Positions 45,312-54,146 of a stretch of 64,000 bases of DNA are shown here, in pieces (position 1 is the first letter of the stretch; each line of letters starts with the position of its first letter). The notes beneath the pieces were generated by a model. It saw nothing but the letters and a program-made list of their open reading frames with translations. It had not been told where the DNA came from and ran no database searches. This DNA comes from Bacteroidota bacterium (lineage in GTDB: Bacteria; Bacteroidota; Bacteroidia; Bacteroidales; JACABE01): assembly GCA_026391675.1 (NCBI GenBank), contig JAPLDQ010000013.1:27369-91368 (forward strand), given 5' to 3'. Position numbers and translations under genes: made by a program.

Positions 45312-45419
45312 TCTTTTTTTTTGTTAATACTTTAACAAAAAATGTAAATACTAAATATTGATTAGATAATCATATGCTCATGTAGTTTGAAAAAATAATA
45401 ATTTAAGGTTCTAAAAAAT

Positions 45420-45650
45420 ATGGGACATTTTTCAGTGAGAATTATATATAGCAATGGTAAACCAGCAAAAGAAATTGGAGTTATGATTGATTATGGTTTG
45501 CTTGGAGGTGTTGATGAAAAAAGAACAAATTCTGATGGATGGATAGAATTTCATAACCATGGAGACAAAGTAGGTACAATTTGGGTTCATAGTCAAAAAA
45601 TGGGGAGCCATAGCCTTTCTGATGGTAAAACTTATTCATTTACAATATGA
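45420..45650 (+). CDS. small beta-rich protein, 76 aa
   Basis: A 76-residue Gly- and His-rich protein. GKPAKEIGVMIDYG and TNSDGWIEFHN look like a small beta sandwich of the carboxypeptidase-regulatory or adhesin type. It has no signal peptide. It precedes the FtsK/WXG-like operon by 219 bp on the same strand and could be a structural part or a substrate of it. The gap 45651-45869 includes a short GTGG/CCAC hairpin at about 45793 but no gene. Confidence 0.6.
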   Translation: MGHFSVRIIYSNGKPAKEIGVMIDYGLLGGVDEKRTNSDGWIEFHNHGDKVGTIWVHSQKMGSHSLSDGKTYSFTI

Positions 45651-45869
45651 AAATGATTGCTATTTTATTTCCTTTCATTTTAACTGAGGTTCGGATTTTA
45701 ATGATTATTAGTCAGTTATGACAAGATTTTATAAGAAATACTTCCTTACATTAACTTATTAATTTTATTATAAGGAAAAAAAAAGAAAACGTGGAGTCCA
45801 GAAACCACATAAATAAACGGGGTGATTGCTGAAAAGCCTTATGAGTAAGCAGAACTAAAATTTATTAAT

Positions 45870-46238
45870 ATGAAAGTAACAATCAGTATCGACCAAGAAG
45901 CAAAATCATCTATGTTCGGACTTGGTAGCACAAAGCATTCATACAAATTGAATGTTAGATTTAATCTCAATGAAAAGGAGAAAAAAATATTTAATGAGCA
46001 TCCATTATTCCAAGATATGATTGTCATGGAATATGTTGCTGGTAAGAAAAAAGATATTCCTGTTTTTATTAAAGCAAAAGATCTTTATGCTGGTACTCCA
46101 ATTATTATTAATACAGCTACAGTTAACGACCTCATTGAATTTAGAAACGAATTTGATAAAGCTGCCAAAAGCTTTGTTACATATGTTGATATGCTTTCTG
46201 ATATTCTTGGTGGTAAAGAATTATCATATGGTGAATAA
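45870..46238 (+). CDS. hypothetical protein, 122 aa, first gene of the FtsK/WXG-like operon
   Basis: A soluble protein with a beta-rich N-terminal half (MKVTISIDQEAKSSMFGLG, then YKLNVRFNL) and a helical C-terminal half (ATVNDLIEFRNEFDKAA onwards). The layout would suit a small adaptor fold, but no family is recognised. It ends 8 bp before the FtsK-like ATPase. Confidence 0.6.
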   Translation: MKVTISIDQEAKSSMFGLGSTKHSYKLNVRFNLNEKEKKIFNEHPLFQDMIVMEYVAGKKKDIPVFIKAKDLYAGTPIIINTATVNDLIEFRNEFDKAAKSFVTYVDMLSDILGGKELSYGE

Positions 46239-46246
46239 AATTAGTT

Positions 46247-47896
46247 ATGAAAGAACTTGATGAAGTTATAATTAAAATTGATGATTTTCTTTCTAATCCA
46301 AAAAATATTATTGCGAGGACAAGAGAAATTGACAGTTTTGATTTTAATTTACTAACACAACCCTTCGGACAAAAACTGCCCGAAGGGTTTGAGGTTGGTG
46401 TTTTTACATCTTCTAAGGGTGATGATATTCCAGCTTTTTTACCTTTTGCTGATACAAATGGAATTGCATTTAGTATTGACAAAGTCTCTGACTTTGCTTT
46501 TTTTAACGAAATTCTTGAATGCTCAACATTTCAAATTCTTGATGCTATTGAATATAATAATTTTAAACTCACATTAATAGATGGTAAAAATCATGGTATA
46601 TATTTTAAATATCTATTCCAATTTGATGATACTGTTACTGGAGGTAAAATTTACAAAAATACTGATGAAATTAATAAAGTTTTAAATGAAATTCTTTTGC
46701 ATAATATTAATGGACATCGTTTTATTGTAATTAACAATTTTCCTCATGGCTTTACTAATGAATCAGCAACGATATTGATTAAAATTCTTAATAATGCAGT
46801 TAATGAGAAAATCAAAGTTCTAATGACAAAAGAAGGTGAGCCTTCTACATCAATGGCCGACTTAGATTTATCTATCTCTAATAAACTCGAAGTAATTTCT
46901 TTTAATAGAAACAATCAGTGGTCATCAAAATCGCTTTCACAAGTAGAAAATATTAAAGGATTTTTTACATTAAATTTTGGAAGTTCTTTTACCGAAAGTA
47001 ATATGCAGGCGAAAGTTGAGATTATTAATATTATGAATTTCACAAATTCTAAGCATACAGATGACAATTTTGATATAAATGAAGGGATTAAAATTCCATT
47101 TGGTATATATCATAATAAAATTTTCTATTTCCGTCTTGGACATGGTGTGTCAAATTTTCATGCAATTGTTGGAGGAAGATCAGGCAAAGGTAAAACTGTT
47201 TTTTTAGATAATCTAATTGCAAGAGCTACTGCTCTGTATAATCCTGATGAATTACGTTTTGTTTTACTTGATATGAAAGGAATCGAGTTTAACAATTATA
47301 AAAAACTTCCTCATGTACAAGCATTTTGCAGTTCAACTAACTTTGAAAATGCAATAAAAATAGTTGAATTTCTCCAATGTGAGCTAAAAGAAAGAGAAGT
47401 ATTATTTAATAGTGTAGAAGCTAATAACATTGTTGATTATAAGAAGAAATCAGGAAAAATTTTGCCTCGTTTGTTAGTTATAATTGATGAATTTCAAAAT
47501 CTTTTCACGGGTAATTACAAAACGGATGGGTTTGTCGAGGATATTTTGATCAAACAAATATTGCGAATAGGACGAGCCTATGGAGTTCATTTATTATGCT
47601 GTACACAATCACTTGGAGACGGAGTTAGATCTTCATTCTTGAATAATATTCCATTAAGAATAGCCTTTCAAATGACACAAGACCAATCAAGAAGTTTTTT
47701 ATCTCCAAATAATCCTGCTGCTGACAGCCTTAAAATTGGTGAAGCAATTTATAATGAGCAGGATGGACAATTAAACGATAATTATTTAGTTAAAGTAGAC
47801 CATATTAAAAGTGAAGATATTCAAAAACTACTTTTAGACTTTGTTGAAAATGGGAAATCCTATCAACCTTTTAATAAAATAATAGTTGAAAAATGA
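46247..47896 (+). CDS. FtsK/SpoIIIE (EssC-like) ATPase with degenerate first domain, 549 aa
   Basis: Residues about 290-530 form an FtsK/HerA-type motor: Walker A GGRSGKGKT (309-317), LLDMKGIEF, Walker B LLVIIDEFQ (409-417) and HLLCCTQSLGDGV. Residues about 60-270 look like an eroded copy of the same domain (LTLIDGKNHG, FIVINNFPHGF, KVLMTKEGEP) without a P-loop. One active and one inactive motor in tandem is the layout of type VII EssC/YukB ATPases. It has no membrane segment, unlike EssC. Its stop overlaps the next start (ATGA). Confidence 0.75.
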   Translation: MKELDEVIIKIDDFLSNPKNIIARTREIDSFDFNLLTQPFGQKLPEGFEVGVFTSSKGDDIPAFLPFADTNGIAFSIDKVSDFAFFNEILECSTFQILDAIEYNNFKLTLIDGKNHGIYFKYLFQFDDTVTGGKIYKNTDEINKVLNEILLHNINGHRFIVINNFPHGFTNESATILIKILNNAVNEKIKVLMTKEGEPSTSMADLDLSISNKLEVISFNRNNQWSSKSLSQVENIKGFFTLNFGSSFTESNMQAKVEIINIMNFTNSKHTDDNFDINEGIKIPFGIYHNKIFYFRLGHGVSNFHAIVGGRSGKGKTVFLDNLIARATALYNPDELRFVLLDMKGIEFNNYKKLPHVQAFCSSTNFENAIKIVEFLQCELKEREVLFNSVEANNIVDYKKKSGKILPRLLVIIDEFQNLFTGNYKTDGFVEDILIKQILRIGRAYGVHLLCCTQSLGDGVRSSFLNNIPLRIAFQMTQDQSRSFLSPNNPAADSLKIGEAIYNEQDGQLNDNYLVKVDHIKSEDIQKLLLDFVENGKSYQPFNKIIVEK

Positions 47897-48390
47897 GTTC
47901 GAATTATAATCAGTATTTGGAGTTTCTTGAATCATACGCTGACAGTCATGCATTAGCTGTTGAAGCTGAAACAAATATTTATCCTTTGTTTGAAGACATA
48001 AAACGACTGATAAACCATTATCGTTATACGATAGATAAGTTTTCAAAAGTTCAAAAAGAGCTTATTTCGTTTATTGAGAGAATGGAATATGACGAGAATG
48101 ATTTTGATTATTTTCAAATCAAATTTCAAGAACTTTCTGAAGTTGATGGCTATTTAAAGGAATTAAATGGCAAACAAGTTCCTCAACAAACTTCGACTGA
48201 AATCCAAAAATTTATTTTTGATACTTATAACAACACTTCTTTATATTCAGACATTAAGAAAGTTGAGGAACAAGTTCTTTCAAAGATTAACTATACATAC
48301 GATATAAAGAGGAATAGTGGATGTTTATCTGTTGTTCTCTTATTTGTTATTTCGATATCAATTTTAGGTTTTACACTTTATAAACTTTAA
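47893..48390 (+). CDS. tail-anchored helical protein, 165 aa
   Basis: It is mostly helical and coiled-coil-like (residues 5-135), with one C-terminal membrane segment (about 145-162: LSVVLLFVISISILGFTLY). The predicted topology is cytoplasmic helices held at the membrane, as for a docking protein of the ATPase. Translation is coupled to the FtsK-like gene, and the WXG-like gene follows after 11 bp. Confidence 0.65.
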   Translation: MSSNYNQYLEFLESYADSHALAVEAETNIYPLFEDIKRLINHYRYTIDKFSKVQKELISFIERMEYDENDFDYFQIKFQELSEVDGYLKELNGKQVPQQTSTEIQKFIFDTYNNTSLYSDIKKVEEQVLSKINYTYDIKRNSGCLSVVLLFVISISILGFTLYKL

Positions 48391-48401
48391 TTTTAATCAA
48401 T

Positions 48402-48692
48402 ATGGCGAACGCATACATACATTTAGACAGTGTTGAAACTCTTGAGCAATACCGTCATAAACTCCAGGATTGGAAAGAAAAAATTTACGCAATTAAAGCT
48501 GAGATGGAACATTATCATCGATCTTTAGAACAAGACCAAAAATGGTATGGCCGTTCTCATGATGAATTTTATGAAAATTTCTCAAAACCTGTTTATGATA
48601 AGCATATGCAGCCCATTGCGGAAGCAATTGAAGAAGCAAAAACGTTCTTAAGAAATTTACAAAACCGTGCAGAAGAGCTTGGTATTAAATGA
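48402..48692 (+). CDS. WXG100-like protein, 96 aa
   Basis: A 96-residue protein of two long amphipathic helices joined by a central WYG turn (W48, G50). Both length and position match WXG100 proteins, the small dimeric substrates of type VII secretion. The typical C-terminal Y-x3-D/E export signal is not evident, and the fold cannot be confirmed from sequence by eye. Its position between membrane proteins and behind an EssC-like ATPase supports the call. Confidence 0.55.
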   Translation: MANAYIHLDSVETLEQYRHKLQDWKEKIYAIKAEMEHYHRSLEQDQKWYGRSHDEFYENFSKPVYDKHMQPIAEAIEEAKTFLRNLQNRAEELGIK

Positions 48693-49051
48693 CAAGAGAA
48701 GAGGCAGGTAATCAATTATTTAGGGGGTACATCATTGCAATTATTACCTTTGGAGTTACATTATTTATTGCAAATGGGGAAATTTTAGATAAATTTTCTA
48801 TTGCTTTACTCGCTACTTATTTTATTTGGGGCACTTATTGGGGAATTAGAATTGCTTTTAGATTCGTTTCATCAATTTTTTTTGGAAACAATTTGTTCTA
48901 CACAAACATTTGGGATGCAATAAAAGGGAGATATTCCCTAATGCTTTGGTTCTATATAACTTTATTTGTAATAGGATATTTTATTGGTGTATTCGGTGGT
49001 GGTTTATATAAACAAATCAGACTAATGATTATTAAGTACTCATATCATTAA
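48689..49051 (+). CDS. polytopic membrane protein, 120 aa
   Basis: It has three hydrophobic segments (about 12-28, 37-60 and 88-108) joined by short loops. It overlaps the WXG-like gene by ATGA and ends the operon. It could provide the membrane part that the FtsK-like ATPase itself lacks. No family is recognised. Confidence 0.65.
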   Translation: MTREEAGNQLFRGYIIAIITFGVTLFIANGEILDKFSIALLATYFIWGTYWGIRIAFRFVSSIFFGNNLFYTNIWDAIKGRYSLMLWFYITLFVIGYFIGVFGGGLYKQIRLMIIKYSYH

Positions 49052-49142
49052 AGAAGATGTAACAGTATAAAAATTTAAGGTTAATTTATTAAACAATAAC
49101 AGCCAAAATTAAATTATTTTAATATATTTTAAATTTATATCT

Positions 49143-49150
49143 TATATTTG
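49143..49150 (+). promoter_or_regulatory. -7 element TATATTTG and the 356-bp leader region
   Basis: TATATTTG sits in the same context as the element at 45304. It implies an untranslated leader of about 250 nt before the FISUMP gene. The gap 49052-49407 holds no other gene; 49285-49374 contains short arms (TATAGCC and GGCTA) of uncertain meaning. Confidence 0.4.
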
Positions 49151-49407
49151 TCATATAATTAAACTTAAGTTAGATAATATAAAAATTTAAATAAAATTAA
49201 CATTTCTAAAGTATTTCATTAGTTGAAAACAATTAGAAATTTAAAGATAGAAAAAATAGCTAAAGCTTTATCATCGGCGTTGTATAGCCCCTTTTACTAA
49301 TTTATTGATAATAGAAGCTTGGAGTAATACCAACAATAGTTTAAAATAAAGTATAGGCTAACGTCCTTAGTATTAATTAAAAAATAAATTAACAAAATAC
49401 AAAAACT

Positions 49408-50004
49408 ATGAAAAAGAAATTTTTACTAATTATTATTGCAATTATTATTTCATTTAATTTAATTGCACAAAAAACAGATACAATTACTGATAAAAGGGAT
49501 GGTAAAAAATATGAAACAATTACAATTGGTGATCAAACATGGTTAGCAGTAAATCTAACATATAAATCAAATTCAGGTTGTTGGGCTTATAATAATGATC
49601 AAAAGAATGTTCCAGTTTATGGATATCTATATAATTGGGAAACAGCTAAAACAGGATGTCCTGCGGGGACTCATTTACCAAGCGATGTAGAATGGTCAGA
49701 ATTATTCGATAATATAGGAGGTTGTAAGGTTGCAGGAGTTAATATTAAAAGTTTTGCTATCTGGAAAGAAAATTTACTAAAAACTTATAAAAATACATTT
49801 AACGCATTACCAGCTGGTTACCGTGGTGTTGGTGGCGCATTCCATTTCATATCAGAATACTGTGGTTTTTGGAGTTCCACCCAAAGTTTTACTGGAAGTG
49901 CATGGGGTTATTCTATCAGACTCAAAAAAGAAGATATTAATAAATTTTCTAACGAAAAAGTTAATGGATATTCTGTTCGTTGTATTGTAAATCGAAAAGA
50001 ATAA
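49408..50004 (+). CDS. secreted FISUMP-domain protein, 198 aa
   Basis: A signal peptide (residues 1-20, ending NLIAQ) is followed by the Fibrobacter succinogenes major paralogous domain: GQTWLAVNL-like start (GDQTWLAVNL), GYLYNWETA, CPAGTHLPSDVEW, ALPAGYRG, CGFWSST and YSVRCI. This is a surface or secreted fold common in Bacteroidota, related in layout to formylglycine-generating-enzyme-like domains; its role is unknown. It may be a cargo or surface partner of the preceding operon, based only on neighbourhood and similar promoter context. Confidence 0.85.
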   Translation: MKKKFLLIIIAIIISFNLIAQKTDTITDKRDGKKYETITIGDQTWLAVNLTYKSNSGCWAYNNDQKNVPVYGYLYNWETAKTGCPAGTHLPSDVEWSELFDNIGGCKVAGVNIKSFAIWKENLLKTYKNTFNALPAGYRGVGGAFHFISEYCGFWSSTQSFTGSAWGYSIRLKKEDINKFSNEKVNGYSVRCIVNRKE

Positions 50005-50052
50005 ATAAATTATATTTTTAAATATAATTTAAAGTAACATTAACTAAAATAA

Positions 50053-50988
50053 ATGAACTCAGTATTTAATTACAAGGTTTATCCCAGAGATTTAGCCGCT
50101 TTGCCTAAATTTCCTTCAGATGAAGGTAAATCGTCAGTAGTAGATTTTTTAGCCATTATAGGTGTTATAATAATGGTTGTAGGTTTAATTTGGGCAATAG
50201 TTAACTTTTTTATTGGTGGTTATGGTTGGTTAGGATGCCTTGCATTATGGATAATTGTTATTATTCTTTTTAATGTATTTAAAAGTGAAACAAATAAAGA
50301 ATTTAAATTAAATAAGGAGACTCAACAATCTGAATATTATAGCACTCAATTAAATAATTTATTATCTAAATCAAACGAAATAGTAAATAATATTCTTCCT
50401 TATTTAGAGATATCTGCAAAAAAAAGTTTGGATATTGCAAGAAATGATTTTGATGAGAATGCTATTTCTCCTTTTTGGGATAAGATTGAAGAAGTTAGCA
50501 AGTACTTGGCTTTATACAAAGAAGCTATTGATCAATTACATTTTAATGGTGAAGTTTATTCAAGAATTTTGTACGAAAAAAAACACAATTTCCCTTTACT
50601 TTTCCCAATTAGAACTAATATTTCAATTTCTGATTCAGTATTAGATGAATTTAATCAAACAATCAGAAAAGCTCTATCGAATTTTGAGTTTGCAAATATA
50701 TGGGAACATAGAAAAACTCAAAAAATAATAATCGCTGGGTTTCAAACTTTAGGTCAAGCTATTGATAACATGAAGGAAGAAATCATCTGCTCAATTTCAA
50801 GTTTAGAGTATTCGATCCAATCAGGATTTAGAGAAATAAAGAACATCCAGTTAGAACAAACAAAATCTTTTGAATCAAGTCAGAATTTAATAAATAATAC
50901 TCTTATGTCAATGGATAAAAAGCTTTACTATATTCAATACAATAAAAAGCCTACTACACCATTCATGAAACCATTAACTGACTATTAG
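50053..50988 (+). CDS. membrane-anchored coiled-coil protein, 311 aa
   Basis: Two N-terminal membrane segments (about 31-54 and 60-77) precede a long soluble helical part (80-290) with coiled-coil character (LNNLLSKSNEIVNNILPYLE and SISSLEYSIQSGFREI). No enzyme motif. It is 48 bp after the FISUMP gene. The design, an inner-membrane anchor with cytoplasmic helices, recalls the 165-aa protein of the FtsK-like operon. Confidence 0.65.
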   Translation: MNSVFNYKVYPRDLAALPKFPSDEGKSSVVDFLAIIGVIIMVVGLIWAIVNFFIGGYGWLGCLALWIIVIILFNVFKSETNKEFKLNKETQQSEYYSTQLNNLLSKSNEIVNNILPYLEISAKKSLDIARNDFDENAISPFWDKIEEVSKYLALYKEAIDQLHFNGEVYSRILYEKKHNFPLLFPIRTNISISDSVLDEFNQTIRKALSNFEFANIWEHRKTQKIIIAGFQTLGQAIDNMKEEIICSISSLEYSIQSGFREIKNIQLEQTKSFESSQNLINNTLMSMDKKLYYIQYNKKPTTPFMKPLTDY

Positions 50989-51071
50989 CTTTTAACATAT
51001 TCATTTAAATTACTTTTGGATAAATTTAATTTTAAATTATTATTTATAAGTAACATTATTTAGACTTTATT

Positions 51072-51323
51072 TTAAGATAGGTTTCTTTTCCCATGAATAT
51101 TTTTACCCCCTTTATTATAATTTCCAGAAATAATTAAATAAAGCCACATTATATTACCTTTGATCCAGATTTGGATCATTATACCAAAATACCGAGAAAA
51201 ATGCAATTTCTTTTTTATATAATTTTCACATAAACATTTGTCTTTAAATGCTATAGCCCAAATTATAGTATATAATTTATTTGATACACGATCAAATCGG
51301 TAAGTAGAACTTCTATATTTCAT
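51072..51323 (-). CDS. possible 83-aa ORF coupled to the Dam-like gene
   Basis: Its ATG shares bases with the stop of the Dam-like gene (TAATG), which favours translation. The sequence is Tyr/Ile/Lys-rich with no recognised family, and the composition resembles random AT-rich sequence. I list it as doubtful. The remaining gap 50989-51071 holds nothing. Confidence 0.3.
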   Translation of the reverse strand: MKYRSSTYRFDRVSNKLYTIIWAIAFKDKCLCENYIKKKLHFSRYFGIMIQIWIKGNIMWLYLIISGNYNKGGKNIHGKRNLS

Positions 51324-51751
51324 TAATTTATAGATATAAACATTCCTTCGAGACCTGAATCCCTTAATTTTATTGCATTCTCATCATCAAACGCAACAAG
51401 AACTGATGGAGCCAAAGAATTGCCACCTCGTTCACCTTTTGTGTTATAATACCTGAGTCTTCCCTTTAAAAACAATAATGCTGTTGCTTTTGGCCAAATT
51501 ATATCAGTGAATAATTTTGTATCCAAATTGGCATACATAAGAACAATACTATTTCTATGCTCTGCACATCGTTCAACCCATTCATATGGAGGTGTACAAA
51601 TCACTCTTCCAACCCAAGGCTGTGTGAGTCCATCTTTATAATTATAATGAGTTTTTGCCGTATCAAAGGGTCTAATTTTAGGAGTACAAGGATCTATATC
51701 AAACTCGCCTAAACTATTTAAAACATATGGTGGAATCATCCAATTTTTCAT
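51323..51751 (-). CDS. phage-type DNA N6-adenine methylase-like protein (Dam family), catalytic motif altered
   Basis: A 142-residue protein of the phage Dam type: FDIDPC (17-22), W46 before the catalytic strand, and VICTPPYEWVERC with T53-P54-P55-Y56 where NPPY or DPPY is expected. Later come LLFLKGRLRYY and the APSVLVAF strand. The family methylates adenine in mobile elements. The Thr in place of Asn/Asp may abolish catalysis. The gene follows the 226-aa gene by 11 bp. Confidence 0.75.
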   Translation of the reverse strand: MKNWMIPPYVLNSLGEFDIDPCTPKIRPFDTAKTHYNYKDGLTQPWVGRVICTPPYEWVERCAEHRNSIVLMYANLDTKLFTDIIWPKATALLFLKGRLRYYNTKGERGGNSLAPSVLVAFDDENAIKLRDSGLEGMFISIN

Positions 51752-51762
51752 GTTATTTTGAT

Positions 51763-52443
51763 TTAAATTTTAATTGTATCTCGGTAAAATGAGGTCAGCG
51801 AAAGCCAACACTCAAAACTTGAAGAGTTATGAATTTTAACATTCGTATAAGCACCATCGTCAGTTTTCTTCACGACACTTAATGAAGGCTGTTTCTCCAC
51901 AAAATCAAGAAATTTCTGCAATCTACTGTGATAGACCTCGAAAGTCATTGTATCTTCTAAAGCTTCATTCAGGGAGATTGGCTCTTGCCCGTTTTGAATT
52001 TGTTCTTTAATATATGCAATTAGTCTTTTAAATTGCCTTGAATTTAATTGGATAACTTTATTTATTTTGGCCACAGGTGTCGAATTGGTAAATATTTCAA
52101 TAGATGCACGTTCATTACGATTTTGTATAGTTTTCTCCAGGTCTTCTTTATTGATTATCATTGAAGATGTTTGTAAGGGATCAAATATTGATTTATTGAA
52201 CGATTCATTAAGTTTATCACCATACTTATTAATAATATTCCCTTTTTCCCCTGATATAGCTGTAATAAGATCTTCTGGTTTTAATTCACCATAAGCAATA
52301 TCCCGATATAATTCAAAAACATTAATACTATTGGCGTTTACAAAGGCTAACAAAAAATTATGCCTCAATTTTAACTGTTGGGCGATTTTCCAGACAACTT
52401 CATTTCTTATTTCGTTAAGAAATTTAATACTTTCAGATTCCAT
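51763..52443 (-). CDS. hypothetical protein, 226 aa
   Basis: A helical, soluble protein (ESIKFLNEIRNEVVWKIAQQ at the start, LQKFLDFVEKQPSLSVVKK near the end) with no recognised domain. It forms an operon with the Dam-like gene, so it could be a partner such as a target-recognition or regulatory protein. On the minus strand a TTTG at about 52512 stands about 20 bp before an A/T-rich -7 region, a weak promoter. Confidence 0.5.
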   Translation of the reverse strand: MESESIKFLNEIRNEVVWKIAQQLKLRHNFLLAFVNANSINVFELYRDIAYGELKPEDLITAISGEKGNIINKYGDKLNESFNKSIFDPLQTSSMIINKEDLEKTIQNRNERASIEIFTNSTPVAKINKVIQLNSRQFKRLIAYIKEQIQNGQEPISLNEALEDTMTFEVYHSRLQKFLDFVEKQPSLSVVKKTDDGAYTNVKIHNSSSFECWLSLTSFYRDTIKI

Positions 52444-52507
52444 GTTCGTTTATTATTTATCCATTAAATTTATTTTTCTTATATATATAAATAGTCAGCT
52501 ATTTTAC

Positions 52508-52610
52508 AAAAGGATCCTTTTTTAGAAAATAAATTTTACACTGGGCGTCCTTCCGTATCCCTCTCCTTATCAATTTGTTACCCCCTCCCTGACGGGGCAT
52601 CAACCACAAA
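52508..52610. other. intergenic region with palindrome and GC-richer patch
   Basis: AAAAGGATCCTTTT (52508-52521) is a perfect 14-bp palindrome. From about 52541 to 52605 the sequence is clearly richer in C and G than its surroundings and includes CCCC...CGGGG (52582-52599). The gap 52444-52850 has no gene; the patch may be a remnant of foreign DNA or a structured RNA. Confidence 0.3.
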
Positions 52611-52779
52611 AAAGAAAATCATTTAAGATAAAAGTCCTCACGTTTTCTTAATCCTAAATATTGACCCTTGTTTAAAATGGAAATAGACTTGAAAAAAATA
52701 TTTTTTAAATTTTTTATTCCAAAAATTCAGAAATATTGAAGTTAATCGGGCAAACCTTTATTGAAAATTTGATGTTTCT

Positions 52780-52787
52780 TATATTTG
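52780..52787 (+). promoter_or_regulatory. promoter -7 element TATATTTG for the DUF2130 gene
   Basis: TATATTTG, with a TTG 16 bp upstream (52761-52763) as the best -33 candidate. The start site near 52794 gives a leader of about 57 nt to the ATG at 52851 and excludes the ATG at 52785 as a start. Confidence 0.6.
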
Positions 52788-52850
52788 CACATTAACAATA
52801 AAATTGGTATTTTTGAAAGATATCCAATTGTAACCTTAATAAATAAAAAT

Positions 52851-54122
52851 ATGTCCACAGAAACGAAAATAACATGTCCGAATTGCGGTGAACCGATTGA
52901 TGTTGAGGATATCCTGGCAAAAAAGTTAGAGGTTGAGTTTCAAAAGAAGTTCAATTCTCAGCTCAGTGAAGAAAAGAAAAAATACGAGGAAGAGTTGAAT
53001 AAAATCGAGATACAGAAAAAAGACCTGGAAGAACAGAAAACACTTCAGGATAAAATGGTGGCTGATAAGGTGAATTTTCAATTAAAAACCGAACGTGAAC
53101 TGATTGAAAAACAGATTAAATCTAAGGTGGAATCGGAACAATCAGAAAGAATTGCCTTGTTTGAAAAGGAATTGAAGGAAAAATCCGAGCAGGTTAAGGA
53201 GTTGAACCGCTCCAAAGCTCAGATTGAACAGCTAAAACGTGAAAAGGATGAACTCAAGGATTCAATTGAAGCTGAATCATTGCGCAAATTAAACCAGCAA
53301 ATCTCCGAGGAAAAGGATAAAATCAGAAAAGCTGAGCAAGAAAAAAATGAGTTTGTGGTTAAAGAACTTCAAAAACAACTGGAAGACCAAAAAAAGCTTA
53401 CTGAAGAAATGAAGCGTAAACAAGAGCAGGGCTCAATGCAGCTTCAGGGTGAAGTACAAGAACTTGGTATAGAAGAGTGGTTAAGTAACGAATTTCCATT
53501 AGATACCATTACAGAAATCAAAAAAGGTGAAAGAGGGGCAGATTGTATCCAAACTGTTCATACACATCAGAAACAAAACTGTGGTACTATATATTATGAA
53601 TCTAAGCGTACCAAAGATTTTGGTGGCACCTGGATTGAAAAATTTAAGGATGATATTCGTGAGAAAGGAGCAAATATAGGTGTTCTGGTAACGGAAGCTT
53701 ATCCAAAGGGCCTGGATAGGATGGGAATGGTGGATGGCATTTGGGTATGTAATTTTGAGGAATTTAAGGGCATATGCTATGTTTTACGTGAAAGTTTAAT
53801 CCAATTAAGTTTGGTGGTTTCTTCCCAGGAAAATAAAGGCGAAAAGATGGTAATGCTGTACGATTTTCTGACAAGTAATGAGTTTAAGTTACAGGTGGAA
53901 GCTATTGTTGAGGGATTCACCCAGATGCAGATTGATTTAAATTCTGAGAAGCGCTCAATAATGGGCCATTGGAAAAAAAGAGAAAAGCAGATTCAAAAGG
54001 TATTACTCAATACGAATCATATGTATAATTCTTTCAAGGGAATAGCAGGAAATGCAATTCAATCTATAAAAACGCTTGAACTTCCCGAACCAGAACTGGA
54101 TCTCCTGGAAGAAAATGCATAA
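52851..54122 (+). CDS. DUF2130-family protein, 423 aa
   Basis: It has an N-terminal zinc-ribbon half (CPNCGEPI, C9 and C12), a long charged coiled coil (about 20-210), then the DUF2130 domain (about 215-410): ESKRTKDFGGTWIEKFKDDI, VLVTEAYP and VWVCNFEEF-like (IWVCNFEEF). The E-S-K and following residues suggest a nuclease-like fold like that of RmuC, though activity is not established. The start is set at MSTETK because the promoter overlaps the upstream ATG. It is followed after 24 bp by a 59-residue zinc-ribbon protein. Confidence 0.85.
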   Translation: MSTETKITCPNCGEPIDVEDILAKKLEVEFQKKFNSQLSEEKKKYEEELNKIEIQKKDLEEQKTLQDKMVADKVNFQLKTERELIEKQIKSKVESEQSERIALFEKELKEKSEQVKELNRSKAQIEQLKREKDELKDSIEAESLRKLNQQISEEKDKIRKAEQEKNEFVVKELQKQLEDQKKLTEEMKRKQEQGSMQLQGEVQELGIEEWLSNEFPLDTITEIKKGERGADCIQTVHTHQKQNCGTIYYESKRTKDFGGTWIEKFKDDIREKGANIGVLVTEAYPKGLDRMGMVDGIWVCNFEEFKGICYVLRESLIQLSLVVSSQENKGEKMVMLYDFLTSNEFKLQVEAIVEGFTQMQIDLNSEKRSIMGHWKKREKQIQKVLLNTNHMYNSFKGIAGNAIQSIKTLELPEPELDLLEENA

Positions 54123-54146
54123 TAAATAATAGTTTATTTTAATCTT

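Noticed and set aside
45870..46238. EsaB/YukD ubiquitin-like component of type VII secretion
   Set aside because: Tempting from context, but the length and residue pattern do not match a ubiquitin-like fold convincingly.
52785..52850. Longer N terminus for the DUF2130 protein
   Set aside because: The upstream ATG lies on the promoter element; homologues begin close to the zinc-ribbon motif.
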